Below are positions 35,601-45,015 of a stretch of DNA of 64,000 nt, one piece after another; position 1 is the stretch's first letter, and every line of letters begins with the position of its first letter. This stretch comes from Pirellulaceae bacterium (GTDB taxonomy: Bacteria > Planctomycetota > Planctomycetia > Pirellulales > Pirellulaceae). The stretch is taken from assembly GCA_020852965.1 (NCBI GenBank), contig JADYZV010000080.1, positions 1 through 64,000 of the forward strand, written 5' to 3'. The notes under the pieces were generated by a model. It was not told where the DNA came from. It saw only the letters and a list, made by a program, of their open reading frames with translations, and did not search any database. The position numbers were made by a program, and so were the translations under genes.

Positions 35601-36959
35601 TTATTTGCGGGCGCCGAGTCGGGCGAGGCGACCGCTGGCCTTGCGTTTAATGGGGAAGAGCCGTTTTTTGCGTGGTACATCCGGCTCGGCTGCCGCGGCT
35701 GCGTCGGCTTCTGCAGCGGCAACTGCGGCCAAGGTGGCTCGCGTGGGTGGCACTTCGCCATCGAGCGAATCGCGCACGAGCAGGCGATTGATGTTCAATT
35801 CAATCGCGGTCAATTGTTGTCCTTCGTCGTTGGTGACGAAGGTAAAGGCGATGCCTTCGCGACCCATCCGGCCCGTACGGCCAACGCGGTGTACGTAATC
35901 GTCGCAGTCGAGCGGCATGTCATAGTTGATGATGTGCGACACGGTCGACACATCGATACCACGCCCCACCACGTCGGTCGCTACCAAAATGCCCACATCG
36001 CCGCTGCGCAAGTCATTGAAAACGCGATCGCGATCACGCTGATTCATATCGCCGTGAATACATGCCAATTTGGAATGCGACAACGATTTGATGCGCGACA
36101 GTTCGGACTGCAGGGCGCGATGCAAGCGATCGGTACCGCGCTTGGTGCGGCAAAAAATGATGGCTTGCTTGGGCTGTTCGCGATCGAGCAAGCGGACGAG
36201 GGTGCTTTGCTTCTCGTCTTGGCGAACGGTGAAGTACCGCTGCTCGATCGTCTCGACGGAGATCTGCGTGCTCGAACAGTTGATGTGTACGGGATCGTCC
36301 ATATAGCGCTTGCTCAAGCGTTCGACGTCATTTGCCAGGGTGGCGCTGAGCAGCATCGTCTGCCGATCTTTGGGGCAGGCGCGAAGAATCTTCTCGATGG
36401 CTGGCCGGAAGCCGATGTCGAGCATCCGATCCGCTTCGTCGAGTACGACGCACCACAAGTCTTCCGTGCGAAAAGTTCGCCGAGCGATGTGGTCCATTAC
36501 GCGACCGGGTGTGCCCACGACAATTTGCGTGCCATCCTGCAACTCTTGCGTTTGGCGGCGCATGTGCTTGCCGCCCGCCATGGCGGTGATCGCCGTCTTG
36601 CAGCCATAAGCTAATCGTCCGAGCTCTAAATAGACCTGCTCGGCCAACTCGCGTGTGGGGACTAAGATCAACGCTTGTGGGTTGCGGCACTCGCTGAGCG
36701 GATCGAGCATTTCCAGGATGGGAATGCCAAAGGCTGCGGTTTTGCCCGTTCCCGTACGTGCTTGCCCCAAGATGTCGCGCCCGTCGAGTGCTGGAGGGAT
36801 GACTTGGGCTTGAACCGGTGAAGGGGTTTCGTACTTCAATCTCTTCAGAGCACGTTGCATGACCGGCGAAAGGTCAAGCTGTTCAAAAGAGGTTATTTCT
36901 GGCGTCGACAAGGAAGGGGAGGGGGGAGATGTCTGTGCGGACAATGTTGAAGATCGCAT
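35601..36959 (-). CDS. DEAD-box ATP-dependent RNA helicase
   Basis: 452 residues. All motifs are present: Q motif (FEQLDLSPVMQRALKRLKYETPSPVQ in part), motif I ARTGTGKTAAFG, PTRELAEQ, motif II DEAD, SATLA, then in the second domain IIFCRTKRGTDRL, ATDVVGRGIDV and HRVGRTGRMGREG. The C-terminus is Ala-rich and then basic (KKRLFPIKRKASGRLARLGARK in part), likely to bind RNA. Such helicases remodel structured RNA and ribosomal precursors, often at low temperature. It stands alone on the minus strand. Confidence 0.92.
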   Translation of the reverse strand: MRSSTLSAQTSPPSPSLSTPEITSFEQLDLSPVMQRALKRLKYETPSPVQAQVIPPALDGRDILGQARTGTGKTAAFGIPILEMLDPLSECRNPQALILVPTRELAEQVYLELGRLAYGCKTAITAMAGGKHMRRQTQELQDGTQIVVGTPGRVMDHIARRTFRTEDLWCVVLDEADRMLDIGFRPAIEKILRACPKDRQTMLLSATLANDVERLSKRYMDDPVHINCSSTQISVETIEQRYFTVRQDEKQSTLVRLLDREQPKQAIIFCRTKRGTDRLHRALQSELSRIKSLSHSKLACIHGDMNQRDRDRVFNDLRSGDVGILVATDVVGRGIDVSTVSHIINYDMPLDCDDYVHRVGRTGRMGREGIAFTFVTNDEGQQLTAIELNINRLLVRDSLDGEVPPTRATLAAVAAAEADAAAAAEPDVPRKKRLFPIKRKASGRLARLGARK

Positions 36960-37044
36960 GCGGTGTTGAATGGGCTTTCTACTATCAATTAGCTAAAACA
37001 GAGAGCCGCTTAGCCAGAGTCCACCATGGACCATTGTGAAAGTA

Positions 37045-37098
37045 CTAGCCCGACGCGCCGAGGAGGTGGCACAACACCTCACCGGCGCTTCGGGCTAG
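37045..37098. repeat. REP-like hairpin CTAGCCCGA...TCGGGCTAG
   Basis: CTAGCCCGACGCGCCGAGGA pairs with the reverse of CTCACCGGCGCTTCGGGCTAG over about 22 bases with four mismatches and a short loop. It is a separate family from the TAGTGGACGAGG palindromes. Confidence 0.7.
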
Positions 37099-37283
37099 CA
37101 GAACATTCGCTAGCCGGCTCGAAAATTGCGTTCTGAAATGACTTGTGGGTAGTCATCTATTCGTTTCGGTACTCTTATATTAGCCTCTGGAATGCTACCG
37201 TGTCACTCCCTATTGCCTATTTTTCATGGTAGATGTGCAATAAAAAGCCGGTTTTGAGGTCACGACTCCCTTTAGCGATAGTT

Positions 37284-37359
37284 GTCGTGGACGAGGTTAC
37301 GAGTCCCGGAAGCATGTTGATTTAGATGTATCCAACGGACTCGTAGCCTCGTCCACTAC
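37284..37359. repeat. Palindromic dispersed repeat, TAGTGGACGAGG family, copy 2
   Basis: GTCGTGGACGAGGTTACGAG faces CTCGTAGCCTCGTCCACTAC across about 35 bases. Lies upstream of the HEAT-repeat gene. Confidence 0.8.
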
Positions 37360-37447
37360 ACTAAACCAATTCACCAGCCGTGGCTGTGAACGGTTGTGTT
37401 TTGCGGAGCAGCCGCGAAACCACTCCGGCTCATTCGAAGAAAGCGAT

Positions 37448-39037
37448 ATGGAAACTAGCGACGAAACGTGGATTGAGACGGCTTGCCAATGGCTGCAAGC
37501 GTCTGAGAGTGAACACGCGCACGACCGCGCGACTACTGAACACGTCACCCAGGCGATCGCTGCCGCCGAGCCTCCTCAGCTAGCACACCTGGTGGACCTG
37601 CTCGTCTCGCGTATTGATCTAGATTCGATCCACCCGTCGCGATTGCGATTGCTGATGCAAGTGCTAGCCGCACGCTTGTTGCAGTGTCTGTCAACTGCAG
37701 ACGGTGAACAGCGAGAGGGTTTGCTCGATCAGCCACTCGTGAGCCCTTCGGCATTGACGGAGCTCTACCAGCGATTGAGCGAGTTGGATGGTCCAGCCGC
37801 CGCCCACGCGCTGCAAATGTTGGCGGCCCAGCCCGACGAGGAGTCGATCGACTTGCTGGCTGGTCTGTTGGCCGAGAGCCCGCCAGTGGATTGGAAGCAA
37901 GTCGCTTTGGGGCTGAGTCCGCTGTGGAATGCAGATTCGGAAAGGTTGGCGTTCTTCTTCGAGCGACTCGATAGTGACCATTTGCATCCCGCGACCCTAT
38001 CCATCCTTATCGATTTGGCCGGCTATGCGACGCGCAAGGGGAAGTTGGCCGAACATCCCTGGACCGGTCGCCAAACGAAGTTAGCCAGCTTGTTAAGCAG
38101 TGTATGTCAGCGCTTGTACTCGCTCGAACGCGAGCCGTCCAAGTTCGGTTCCGATGTGGCTGAAGTACAACGCGTGCTGGGCGACAGCGTGTCGCTCACC
38201 ATTTCGTTGTGCGACGCACTCGGTTTGGTGGGCAGCGAGCACGAATCGTCTCCTGCCTTGCGACAAGCCATGCAGCTCTCTCACCGCCGCATTCAGGGCG
38301 AGGCAGCCGGTGCGCTGGCTCGGCTCGGGGTCGAGGAGGGACGCCAGCGATTGTTGGAGCTCGCTCGCGATCCAGTTGCGCGGCTGCGCGCGGTGAGCTA
38401 CGCTGAAGAGCTGGGCTGCGCCGAATTGATTGATGAAGACCTGCGCCTGCCCGCCGCCCTGGCGGAAGCCGAGCTGGTGAGTTGGCTGGCGAGTGCGGAA
38501 CAGTACGGTATTGCACCGCAGCATGTCGAGCTGATCGACACGCGAACGCAGTTCTGGCCCGGTTACGAAGAGCCGCGCGACTGCTACCTGTTTCGCTATG
38601 AGTACGAACTACCGGCTGGGATGGTAAGCAACATTGGGATCGCAGGACCAGCCACCCATGCCTTCACCGTCGATCTTTCATCCCTTCCGCTGGACGACGT
38701 TTACGCCATCTTCGCTGGCTGGCAAGCCGAGCATGAAGACATCTTTGAACTCCCAATGACGGGGCTCAATGTGGCTCAACGACGTGAGGCCGATCGCCTA
38801 ATCGAGAGCCTGGATGCACAGCAATTGCGCGTCGAGGAACCGGTGGCGCTCACTTTCTTTTTGGGCGAAGTGGCGCTGCTAGCGATCGTCGTGAGCGATC
38901 GTGGGCGGGGTTGTGCCATTACCGATGGCTTTGAAACGCTACATTTTGCAATCAACTCGAGCCCCACGTCTCTCACGCCGGCCAGCGTGTTGTCGCTCTA
39001 CCGGGGGCGGAAGTTGTTGCGGACCTTCAACCCCTAG
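37448..39037 (+). CDS. HEAT-repeat protein, 529 aa
   Basis: Starts at METSDETW, with GAAGAAAG upstream; an ATG 18 codons earlier has no ribosome site. The protein is a helical solenoid without signal or membrane helix; one clear HEAT-type unit is GEAAGALARLGVEEGRQRLLELARDP. The C-terminal 150 residues change to mixed strands (FRYEYELPAGMVSNIGIAG) of unknown fold. HEAT scaffolds mediate protein-protein contacts; partner unknown. Confidence 0.7.
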   Translation: METSDETWIETACQWLQASESEHAHDRATTEHVTQAIAAAEPPQLAHLVDLLVSRIDLDSIHPSRLRLLMQVLAARLLQCLSTADGEQREGLLDQPLVSPSALTELYQRLSELDGPAAAHALQMLAAQPDEESIDLLAGLLAESPPVDWKQVALGLSPLWNADSERLAFFFERLDSDHLHPATLSILIDLAGYATRKGKLAEHPWTGRQTKLASLLSSVCQRLYSLEREPSKFGSDVAEVQRVLGDSVSLTISLCDALGLVGSEHESSPALRQAMQLSHRRIQGEAAGALARLGVEEGRQRLLELARDPVARLRAVSYAEELGCAELIDEDLRLPAALAEAELVSWLASAEQYGIAPQHVELIDTRTQFWPGYEEPRDCYLFRYEYELPAGMVSNIGIAGPATHAFTVDLSSLPLDDVYAIFAGWQAEHEDIFELPMTGLNVAQRREADRLIESLDAQQLRVEEPVALTFFLGEVALLAIVVSDRGRGCAITDGFETLHFAINSSPTSLTPASVLSLYRGRKLLRTFNP

Positions 39038-39120
39038 TACACGGTGCTTAAGTGCCTAAATTTAGTCAATTTGTGAACTGCCTAACTTACACACTCGGCA
39101 TAGAAGAACGATAATAGTGG

Positions 39121-39187
39121 TAGTGGACGAGCTTACGAGTCTCGGAAGAGCGCCCTGCCATGCGGACTCGGTGCCTCATCCGTTACT
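39121..39187. repeat. Palindromic dispersed repeat, TAGTGGACGAGG family, decayed copy 3
   Basis: The left arm TAGTGGACGAGCTTACGAG is clear, but the right arm (GGACTCGGTGCCTCATCCGTTAC) has several mismatches. Probably an old copy. Confidence 0.6.
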
Positions 39188-39215
39188 CCAAGTTGCAAGC
39201 CTGGAGGAACCGCAC

Positions 39216-39275
39216 AGCGTCGTCGAATTAAGCGTCGTCGAATTAAGCGTCGTCGAATTAAACGTTGTCGAATTA
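39216..39275. repeat. Four tandem copies of a 15-bp repeat
   Basis: AGCGTCGTCGAATTA is repeated at 39216, 39231 and 39246, with a variant at 39261. A multiple of three keeps any frame open, which produces a spurious SVVEL repeat in translation. Confidence 0.8.
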
Positions 39276-39318
39276 TTCGTTGCTGAAACAAGCTACCAAC
39301 AAGTTACCAAATGGACCG

Positions 39319-39807
39319 ATGGACGAAATGAGCCTCGAGCGACCTGACAACCCGAATGACTCTTGGGAGCCTTGCCCGCCAGGAATGCTGACTCAAATGG
39401 CTCAGCATGCGGGGCGTCGGCACATGCTCCATCGCTCGTTGACGATTGCCGGAGCGGCTGTGGGTGGGACTGCCTGCGTGTTTCTATTGCTAGGCAGCCT
39501 GGGCTGGCTGGGGCTGAGCTCGGTATCTCCATCGGGCGCATCACCATTGGAATTGAACCGTGGCGTCTCAAGCGGCCGCCTTAGTTATTCTTGCCGCGAT
39601 GCGATCGAGGTGCGAGATCGCGTTTTGTTAGGCAGCGCTCGGCCAGAAGTTCAAACAGCCGTGCGTGAACATCTGGCGCATTGCCCGCATTGCCAAGCCG
39701 CCTATCGGCAACGAGCTCAAGAGCTGAAGGTAGAATACACGGTGCTGGTTCTACCTCATTCGCCGACAGCAACTTTTCCTTCTTTGGTTACCGTCGCCAG
39801 GCGGTAG
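39319..39807 (+). CDS. Anti-sigma-factor-like membrane protein with zinc finger
   Basis: About 162 residues from MDEMSLE; the ATG three codons later is equally possible. One membrane helix (SLTIAGAAVGGTACVFLLLGSLGWLGL in part, residues 38-64) is followed by a C-terminal putative zinc-finger pattern SCRDAIEVRDRVLL and VREHLAHCPHCQAAY, the His-x3-Cys-x2-Cys signature of ZAS anti-sigma domains. Here the finger lies after the helix, the reverse of the usual order. No ECF sigma gene is adjacent, so the target is unknown. Confidence 0.55.
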   Translation: MDEMSLERPDNPNDSWEPCPPGMLTQMAQHAGRRHMLHRSLTIAGAAVGGTACVFLLLGSLGWLGLSSVSPSGASPLELNRGVSSGRLSYSCRDAIEVRDRVLLGSARPEVQTAVREHLAHCPHCQAAYRQRAQELKVEYTVLVLPHSPTATFPSLVTVARR

Positions 39808-39937
39808 ACTTCTGCGATCTGGCGAACGCAGCTACGCTGTGCTGCGGTTGCGCCCATCTCCGCTCCTGTTGGCAGCGGTCGCTGTTTGCTACAATTCGTC
39901 TTCTCAACAAGTAGACGCAATTTCGGGGGAAGCAACG

Positions 39938-40852
39938 TTGGCTAGCATTCGCATTGGTACTCGTGGAAGCCAGTTGGCTCGATGGCAAGCGGAGTGGGTT
40001 GCCGCAGAGTTGACTCGTCACGGTCACGCAGTCGAGCTAGTTACGATTGCAACGCGAGGTGATATCTCCACCGCTTCGCTTCGCGACGTGGGTGGGCAGG
40101 GGCTGTTTACCAAAGAGATCCAGCGTGCAGTTCTCTCCGAGCAAGTCGACTTGGCCGTCCACAGCCTGAAGGATTTGCCGACACTTCCCATCGACGGACT
40201 CGTTCTGGCTGCTGTGCCACCACGCGAGACTACGGCCGATTGTTTGCTCAGCCGTTCAAACGGCGGCTTCGAACAACTTCCTGCCGGAGCGACGATTGGG
40301 ACGGGAAGTTCGCGGCGCGGTGCTCAGCTATTGGCCTGGAGGCCCGATGTGGTGATCGCCGACATCCGCGGAAATGTCGAATCGCGCATTCGTAAGATGC
40401 ACGAAGGCCAATTCGATGCGATCATCTTGGCTGCGGCTGGACTTACCCGCTTGCAGTTGACCGAACAGGTGACTCAAACGCTCCCGCAGTCGAGAATTCT
40501 GCCTGCGATTGGCCAAGGCGCTCTCGGGCTGGAGTGCCGCCATGAGGATACTCAGACTCGCACGGCCGTCGAGCTCCTCAACTGCCCAAACAGCTTTGCT
40601 GCGGTTGCTGCCGAGCGATCGCTTCTCTTGAGCTTGTTGGCTGGCTGCCTGGCGCCTGTGGCCGGCTTAGGGCAAGTTACCGAGAGTGGAGAGTTGGAAT
40701 TGACGGCGGGGGTCTTCTCGGTCGATGGGAAACGCGAAGTGCGTGGCAAGCTGCGTGGAGCTCCGTCAGATGCTATAAAAATTGGTGCCGCGTTAGCGGA
40801 CGAGTTGAAACGGCAGGGGGCCGCCGAGTTGATCAGCGCCGCACGACCTTAA
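39938..40852 (+). CDS. hemC: Hydroxymethylbilane synthase (porphobilinogen deaminase)
   Basis: 304 residues from TTG at 39938, preceded by GGGGGAAG; an ATG at 39839 gives an unlikely N-terminus. Opens ASIRIGTRGSQLARWQAEWVA. Catalytic HSLKDLPT and the binding-site segments GTGSSRRGAQL and DIRGNVESRI are present. The cofactor-linking Cys lies in LLAGCLAPVAG. The enzyme joins four porphobilinogen molecules to hydroxymethylbilane in cytosolic haem and sirohaem synthesis. No other hem gene is adjacent. Confidence 0.93.
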   Translation: MASIRIGTRGSQLARWQAEWVAAELTRHGHAVELVTIATRGDISTASLRDVGGQGLFTKEIQRAVLSEQVDLAVHSLKDLPTLPIDGLVLAAVPPRETTADCLLSRSNGGFEQLPAGATIGTGSSRRGAQLLAWRPDVVIADIRGNVESRIRKMHEGQFDAIILAAAGLTRLQLTEQVTQTLPQSRILPAIGQGALGLECRHEDTQTRTAVELLNCPNSFAAVAAERSLLLSLLAGCLAPVAGLGQVTESGELELTAGVFSVDGKREVRGKLRGAPSDAIKIGAALADELKRQGAAELISAARP

Positions 40853-41012
40853 CTCGATTTTTCATAAACCGCAGCGCCAGCCAAAACGTTTGAGCCCGAA
40901 TTGAATATCAAACAGGTGAAATACCTTGGTTTTTCGCAACCCAATTCGCAGTCGAGCCAAACGCCCTTGCTGACGCGGCGGGCTACGATTCGAAACAGGA
41001 AACCTATCGCAG

Positions 41013-41813
41013 ATGCTTCAAGAACCTGGCGCAAGCGCCTACGACTTACACTTCAATTGCTTCGGCTTCCCTGTGCGCGTCGCGTGGGGCTTCTGGGTCG
41101 TGGCAGCTATCTTGGGCTGGGGTTGGAGCGGCATGCTAGATGATGCTGCCGTCAGACTGAATAGCGATAGTCCTGGTGCGCCGGTGCTGCTGTTGGTGTG
41201 GATCGCCGCGCTGTGGTTATCGATTTTAATTCACGAGTTGGGACATGCATTTGCGATGCGTTTCTACGGTATTCGCAGCCGAATTGTACTCTATCATTTC
41301 GGCGGCTTGGCGATATCCGATTCGTTTGGCGCTTGGGATGGAGCCCGGCGGGGACGCATTGGACCGGGCGAGCAAATCGTGATCTCGCTGGCGGGACCCG
41401 TTGCCCAATTGGCGCTAGCGCTCGTCGTATGGTTGATTGGCTTGCAGGTCGGTGTGCGCATGGAGTTGAGTGGTTGGATCGATAGTATCATCGGCAGTGA
41501 AATGGCTGAGCGAGAATTCCCCAAGTCGATGATGCTCTACGCGTTGTTCGATGCTATTCTTTATCCGAGTACGGCGTGGGCCATTTTGAATCTCGCTCCG
41601 ATACTGCCACTCGATGGTGGTCAAGTGATGCGTAGCGGTTTGATGCTCTCTCGCGCTCACGATCCGATGCGTGTGGCGCATATCGTATCGATCGGTGCTG
41701 GCGTCTTGCTGGGCATCTACTTTATGCAAAACGGAGAAATGTTTGGCTTGATGTTTTTTCTGTTCGCCGCCAGCAACTGGCAAGCGATGCAGTATGGATC
41801 GCGTGGGTATTGA
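41013..41813 (+). CDS. Site-2 protease family (M50) zinc metalloprotease
   Basis: 266 residues. Zinc motif HELGH lies in a membrane helix (LSILIHELGHAFAMRFYGI), and the second motif NLAPILPLDGGQVMRSG supplies the third ligand Asp. About six helices. Members cleave transmembrane anchors of regulators such as anti-sigma factors; an anti-sigma-like protein is encoded 1.7 kb upstream, but a functional link is only a guess. The start has no strong ribosome site. Confidence 0.85.
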   Translation: MLQEPGASAYDLHFNCFGFPVRVAWGFWVVAAILGWGWSGMLDDAAVRLNSDSPGAPVLLLVWIAALWLSILIHELGHAFAMRFYGIRSRIVLYHFGGLAISDSFGAWDGARRGRIGPGEQIVISLAGPVAQLALALVVWLIGLQVGVRMELSGWIDSIIGSEMAEREFPKSMMLYALFDAILYPSTAWAILNLAPILPLDGGQVMRSGLMLSRAHDPMRVAHIVSIGAGVLLGIYFMQNGEMFGLMFFLFAASNWQAMQYGSRGY

Positions 41814-42129
41814 TTCGTCAGCGAGCTGAGCGGGATACATTTCGTAGCTCACTTCTTTTGCTGTCGAAGACAACCGCTGTTAAAAAAATGTTGAAAATAT
41901 GTTTAAAAGTTGTCAGAAACATATTGCATTGTTTTCAAAGATTCGTACAAATAGGTTTCATAGGACGTAGGTGATCTCCATTGACTTGGGTCGATTGACG
42001 CGGTGGCCACTGCGAGGACCTGAGGGGGTGGTGATTTTCTCGATTCGGAAAAGGCTCGACGCTAGCATGTGGCTGTTGTCGTCAACTTATGGGTCTTTTC
42101 CATGTTTCCGTTTAGCGGAGGAATAGAAC
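41814..42129. promoter_or_regulatory. AT-rich gap before the histone-like gene
   Basis: Sequence at 41875-41965 is markedly AT-rich compared with its surroundings and should hold the promoter of the short Lys-rich gene. No clear operator is seen. Confidence 0.35.
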
Positions 42130-42279
42130 GTGGCGAAGAAGAAAGCTGCTACCAAGAAGAAGGTAGCTAAGAAGGCTGCAGCTAAGAAGGCTGCTCCTAA
42201 GAAGTCGGCTAAGAAGGCTGCCAAGAAGGCGTCTCCTAAGAAGAAGGCCGCCAAGAAGAAGACTGCCAAGAAGAAGTAG
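42130..42279 (+). CDS. Histone-H1-like Lys/Ala-rich protein, 49 aa
   Basis: Starts at GTG with GGAGG ten bases ahead, and reads MAKKKAATKKKVAKKAAAKK then repeats of AAKK and SPKK up to a TAG at 42277. More than half the residues are Lys. Such proteins resemble the C-terminal tail of eukaryotic histone H1 and the chlamydial Hc1/Hc2 proteins, and bind DNA or RNA non-specifically. The gene is monocistronic, with a strong terminator behind it, which suggests high expression. Shorter than most members. Confidence 0.8.
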   Translation: MAKKKAATKKKVAKKAAAKKAAPKKSAKKAAKKASPKKKAAKKKTAKKK

Positions 42280-42336
42280 TAGTGACGTATCACTAACTTC
42301 CGGCAACGACACACGCTTTCTCACGAAAGCCAATCC

Positions 42337-42371
42337 AACCGCCTTCGGTATATCATTGAAGGCGGTTTTTT
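42337..42371 (+). terminator. Rho-independent terminator
   Basis: AACCGCCTTC and GAAGGCGGTT form a ten-base stem, followed by a run of T residues. It stops the transcript of the histone-like gene. Confidence 0.9.
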
Positions 42372-42391
42372 CGTGTCGTCTCTCAGCGTAG

Positions 42392-42410
42392 CTCGGTGGT
42401 CCCCACCGAG
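42392..42410. repeat. Hairpin CTCGGTGG / CCACCGAG
   Basis: A perfect eight-base stem with three-base loop lies in the gap 42372-42661, which otherwise contains no visible gene. It may be a REP-type element. Confidence 0.6.
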
Positions 42411-42661
42411 TGTCGGAGAATCGCGTTGGGGGACAAGGTAGTTGAGCCATAAGCTACTTCAGGCAAAGCACTTACGGAAATGGGCTTCAGCGGCGACGAC
42501 TTTTCTGAATCCCCCTCCGCTGCGGCAGTGATGAGCATAAAGCTTTTGCTGTCGAAAGCTTTCTCACAAAAATTCTCTTATAGAAATTTGCCAGTTTTCA
42601 ATGCCGGCATCTAACCTTCTCGGGTGCCCATTCGGAATTCTGGCGCCCCAATCGCCGTGGT

Positions 42662-44845
42662 CTAATCCATGCTGGCCAATACCATCGACTGCATTACCTG
42701 CTCGGCCAGCACACAGGGTTGACTGCCGGCGGCAATGCGAATCTGCATTTGAACCGACCATTTCCCTTCATGGTCTCCTTGGACCAGCCAGTGTGGCATG
42801 ACACACACCGATTGGTGAACCAGTTCAAAACCCGCTTCGCTCTGACTTACCGTCTCGATCGGGAAGGTCCACAAACCAGCAGGGCGACTGAGGCCAATGA
42901 GCACATCGAGCCCCTGCCATTGGTCGAGCAGGCCCAGGTGTTGCGTGTCGTGCAGATCGAGTTGTGTTCCCAGGTGTCCCAGCGACTGCGCGCTGGCGTT
43001 GTAAAAAAACCGATCGTCCGCCGCGGATGGCATGCCGGCGAAATTCCACTCCAGCGCCAAGTGCAAACTTCGATTGCGGGGCAAGCCTTCGAGCAGATAG
43101 ACCATCTGCAAAAGTGGTTTGCCCGATTCGATCGTGATAGCCTTGGTCAAGCGGATGGGGATACCCCAAGCGTTGCCATCGCGGCTGAGTTGCAACTGGA
43201 CCTTGCTGGCTGCACGGCGCAGTTTGGCTTCGAAGGGCTGTGCGACGAAGTCACCGCGCTCGAGGGCTGTTCCTTCCGCGACGGATTCTCGCGATACGTC
43301 GTTGTCATAGAAGTGTTCGAGGAAACTCTTACGTGGAAAACTATCGTATTGCAATCGCTTATCCAAGCCGGCTTGTTTGAAAACAACGCGATCGTGAATA
43401 CTTGCCACTTCTCCTTCCGGTTGCACACTACCTTGTAGCACCTTGCGATGATAGGCTTCTGGTCGACGCTGCAGCGTTGCCAGCAGGTTGTGCTGGATCG
43501 AGCGCACGTCGAGCTCATAGATCATCCCACCTTGAGACGGGGCGACGTAGGCGATCATCTGCTCGTTGGCCAACCGCACTTCGGGGCGGAGGTCGAAGTT
43601 AAAGTCATCGCTGACCGCTTCGACCCAACTCCCACGGCCATGCTCGAGATAGTCGAGTTTATTATCTGCAGCAATCAGCTCGCGATAGATCGCATTGCGC
43701 AAGTGCGGCAGGTAAATGCCGCCGAAAGCACCATGCCAGTATGGGCAATTACACTGCCCACGATACAGGTGGTCTTCCACTTCACCTAGCAGTTCGCCAT
43801 CGCCGCAGGTGCGACGCGCTGCTTCGAGCCGCTTGCTGACTTGCATCATACGCGCGTACATTTCGTTGGCTTCGGCGTAACGTACTTTGAAGTTGCGCCA
43901 GTTTCCACCGCGTATAAACTGCGAGATTTCGTTCCAGCGCGGATGGTGATGCAATTCATGGGTGACGTCGCTATGCAGTTCCTGACGCTCGGCAGGTAGG
44001 GCCCATTCGGTCATTTCCCGGTAGCTACAGTCGGGCAAATAGACTTTGCCCAGCGGCGCTTGCTCTCGCGTGGCCTGGTCGAGCGTGCAGGTGATCAACC
44101 ATTGTTGATTGGCAACCAGCAAGTCGAAGAAGGACCGGAGCCAACCGCGATCGTAGACATGGACTTTGGTGTCTGGCCAAGTGCCAAATTTCTCGCCGTC
44201 GTCACCGAAAACCAAGGTTGCTCCCGTGTGCTGTTCAGCAATTTGCCGCGCGTAGTCGATCGTTTCCTGGGGAGGAGCAAACGGGAGTAGGTAACGCAGC
44301 AGCTCGCTACCAGGAAAAACTCGCAGCAAATTCCCATCTTCTTCCGTCAAATAGCTTCCGAGCAATTGCTCGTCGCTCCAGCCAGCGGCCTTGAAATGGA
44401 AGTCATCGAGCACGGTGTAAGCAATGCCGGCTTTGTAGATGTCGGTCGTCAGAGCACTTTCCCACACCCGTTCAGGCATCCACATGCCACGTACATTGGT
44501 GCTAAAGAGCTCGTTCAAGTAGTGTGAATAGGCGCGAATCTGCCCGATGCGGTCGCGGCTGGGGAGCATCGTCAGGATGGGCTCGTAGAACGGCCCCCCG
44601 ATGATTTCAACCCGCTCGGCAGCCACCAGTGTCTTGATCCGCTCGATGTATTCCGGGTGGTTCTGCACTAGCCATTGTATCAGCGGCCCCGATGTATGCA
44701 GCGAAATGCTCAGGTCGGTATAGTCTTCGAAGACATCGAGAAAGGGTAGGTAGCTGTCATGATAGGCCTGCTCAATGACACCATCGAAGTTGCCAATTGG
44801 CTGGTGATTGTGGAGTACCAAACAAAGGCGGACAGTTTCACTCAT
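42662..44845 (-). CDS. GH57 4-alpha-glucanotransferase / amylase-type enzyme
   Basis: 727 residues from MSETVRLC. Family 57 features: LCLVLHNHQPIGNFDGVIEQAY at the N-terminus, EIIGGPFYEPILTMLP, MWMPERVWESALT with the catalytic Glu, and VFGDDGEKFGTWP with the catalytic Asp. C-terminal beta domains of the DUF1925/DUF1926 type fill the second half. Length is close to the 659-residue archaeal 4-alpha-glucanotransferase, which transfers glucan segments between chains. No signal peptide; it should act on cytosolic glycogen-like polymer, in keeping with glgA at 60.2 kb. Confidence 0.85.
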   Translation of the reverse strand: MSETVRLCLVLHNHQPIGNFDGVIEQAYHDSYLPFLDVFEDYTDLSISLHTSGPLIQWLVQNHPEYIERIKTLVAAERVEIIGGPFYEPILTMLPSRDRIGQIRAYSHYLNELFSTNVRGMWMPERVWESALTTDIYKAGIAYTVLDDFHFKAAGWSDEQLLGSYLTEEDGNLLRVFPGSELLRYLLPFAPPQETIDYARQIAEQHTGATLVFGDDGEKFGTWPDTKVHVYDRGWLRSFFDLLVANQQWLITCTLDQATREQAPLGKVYLPDCSYREMTEWALPAERQELHSDVTHELHHHPRWNEISQFIRGGNWRNFKVRYAEANEMYARMMQVSKRLEAARRTCGDGELLGEVEDHLYRGQCNCPYWHGAFGGIYLPHLRNAIYRELIAADNKLDYLEHGRGSWVEAVSDDFNFDLRPEVRLANEQMIAYVAPSQGGMIYELDVRSIQHNLLATLQRRPEAYHRKVLQGSVQPEGEVASIHDRVVFKQAGLDKRLQYDSFPRKSFLEHFYDNDVSRESVAEGTALERGDFVAQPFEAKLRRAASKVQLQLSRDGNAWGIPIRLTKAITIESGKPLLQMVYLLEGLPRNRSLHLALEWNFAGMPSAADDRFFYNASAQSLGHLGTQLDLHDTQHLGLLDQWQGLDVLIGLSRPAGLWTFPIETVSQSEAGFELVHQSVCVMPHWLVQGDHEGKWSVQMQIRIAAGSQPCVLAEQVMQSMVLASMD

Positions 44846-45015
44846 GGCGTTTTCTTGGGCTGTGGAGTGGAAAAAGAAGCGGATTTCGAAGCTGGGCGTC
44901 ACAACATGACATCCTCCCTATTATCGGACTGATCGTCACAATGTGAACAGTCAATCTTTGCAGGTTTTGTGATGTCGAGTGGCTGACCAGTGCTCTGTCC
45001 ACATTCGAGTTTAGG

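Larger units (their letters stand above)
36960..37447. other. Repeat-rich gap between helicase and HEAT genes
   Basis: Holds two hairpin repeats, described separately (37045-37098 and 37284-37359), and AT-rich sequence around 37140-37260. The two flanking genes diverge from this gap, so promoters of both should lie here. No gene is seen. Confidence 0.4.

Noticed and set aside
35517-36614. 365-aa plus-strand open frame
   Set aside because: It is the complementary shadow of the DEAD-box helicase gene, whose motifs are complete on the minus strand.
39216-39275. Coding SVVEL repeat
   Set aside because: A 15-bp tandem DNA repeat keeps the frame open; the flanking residues do not look like protein and a better start exists downstream.
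41415-41873. 152-aa minus-strand open frame
   Set aside because: Antisense of the site-2 protease gene.
42719-43438. 239-aa plus-strand open frame
   Set aside because: Antisense shadow of the GH57 gene.
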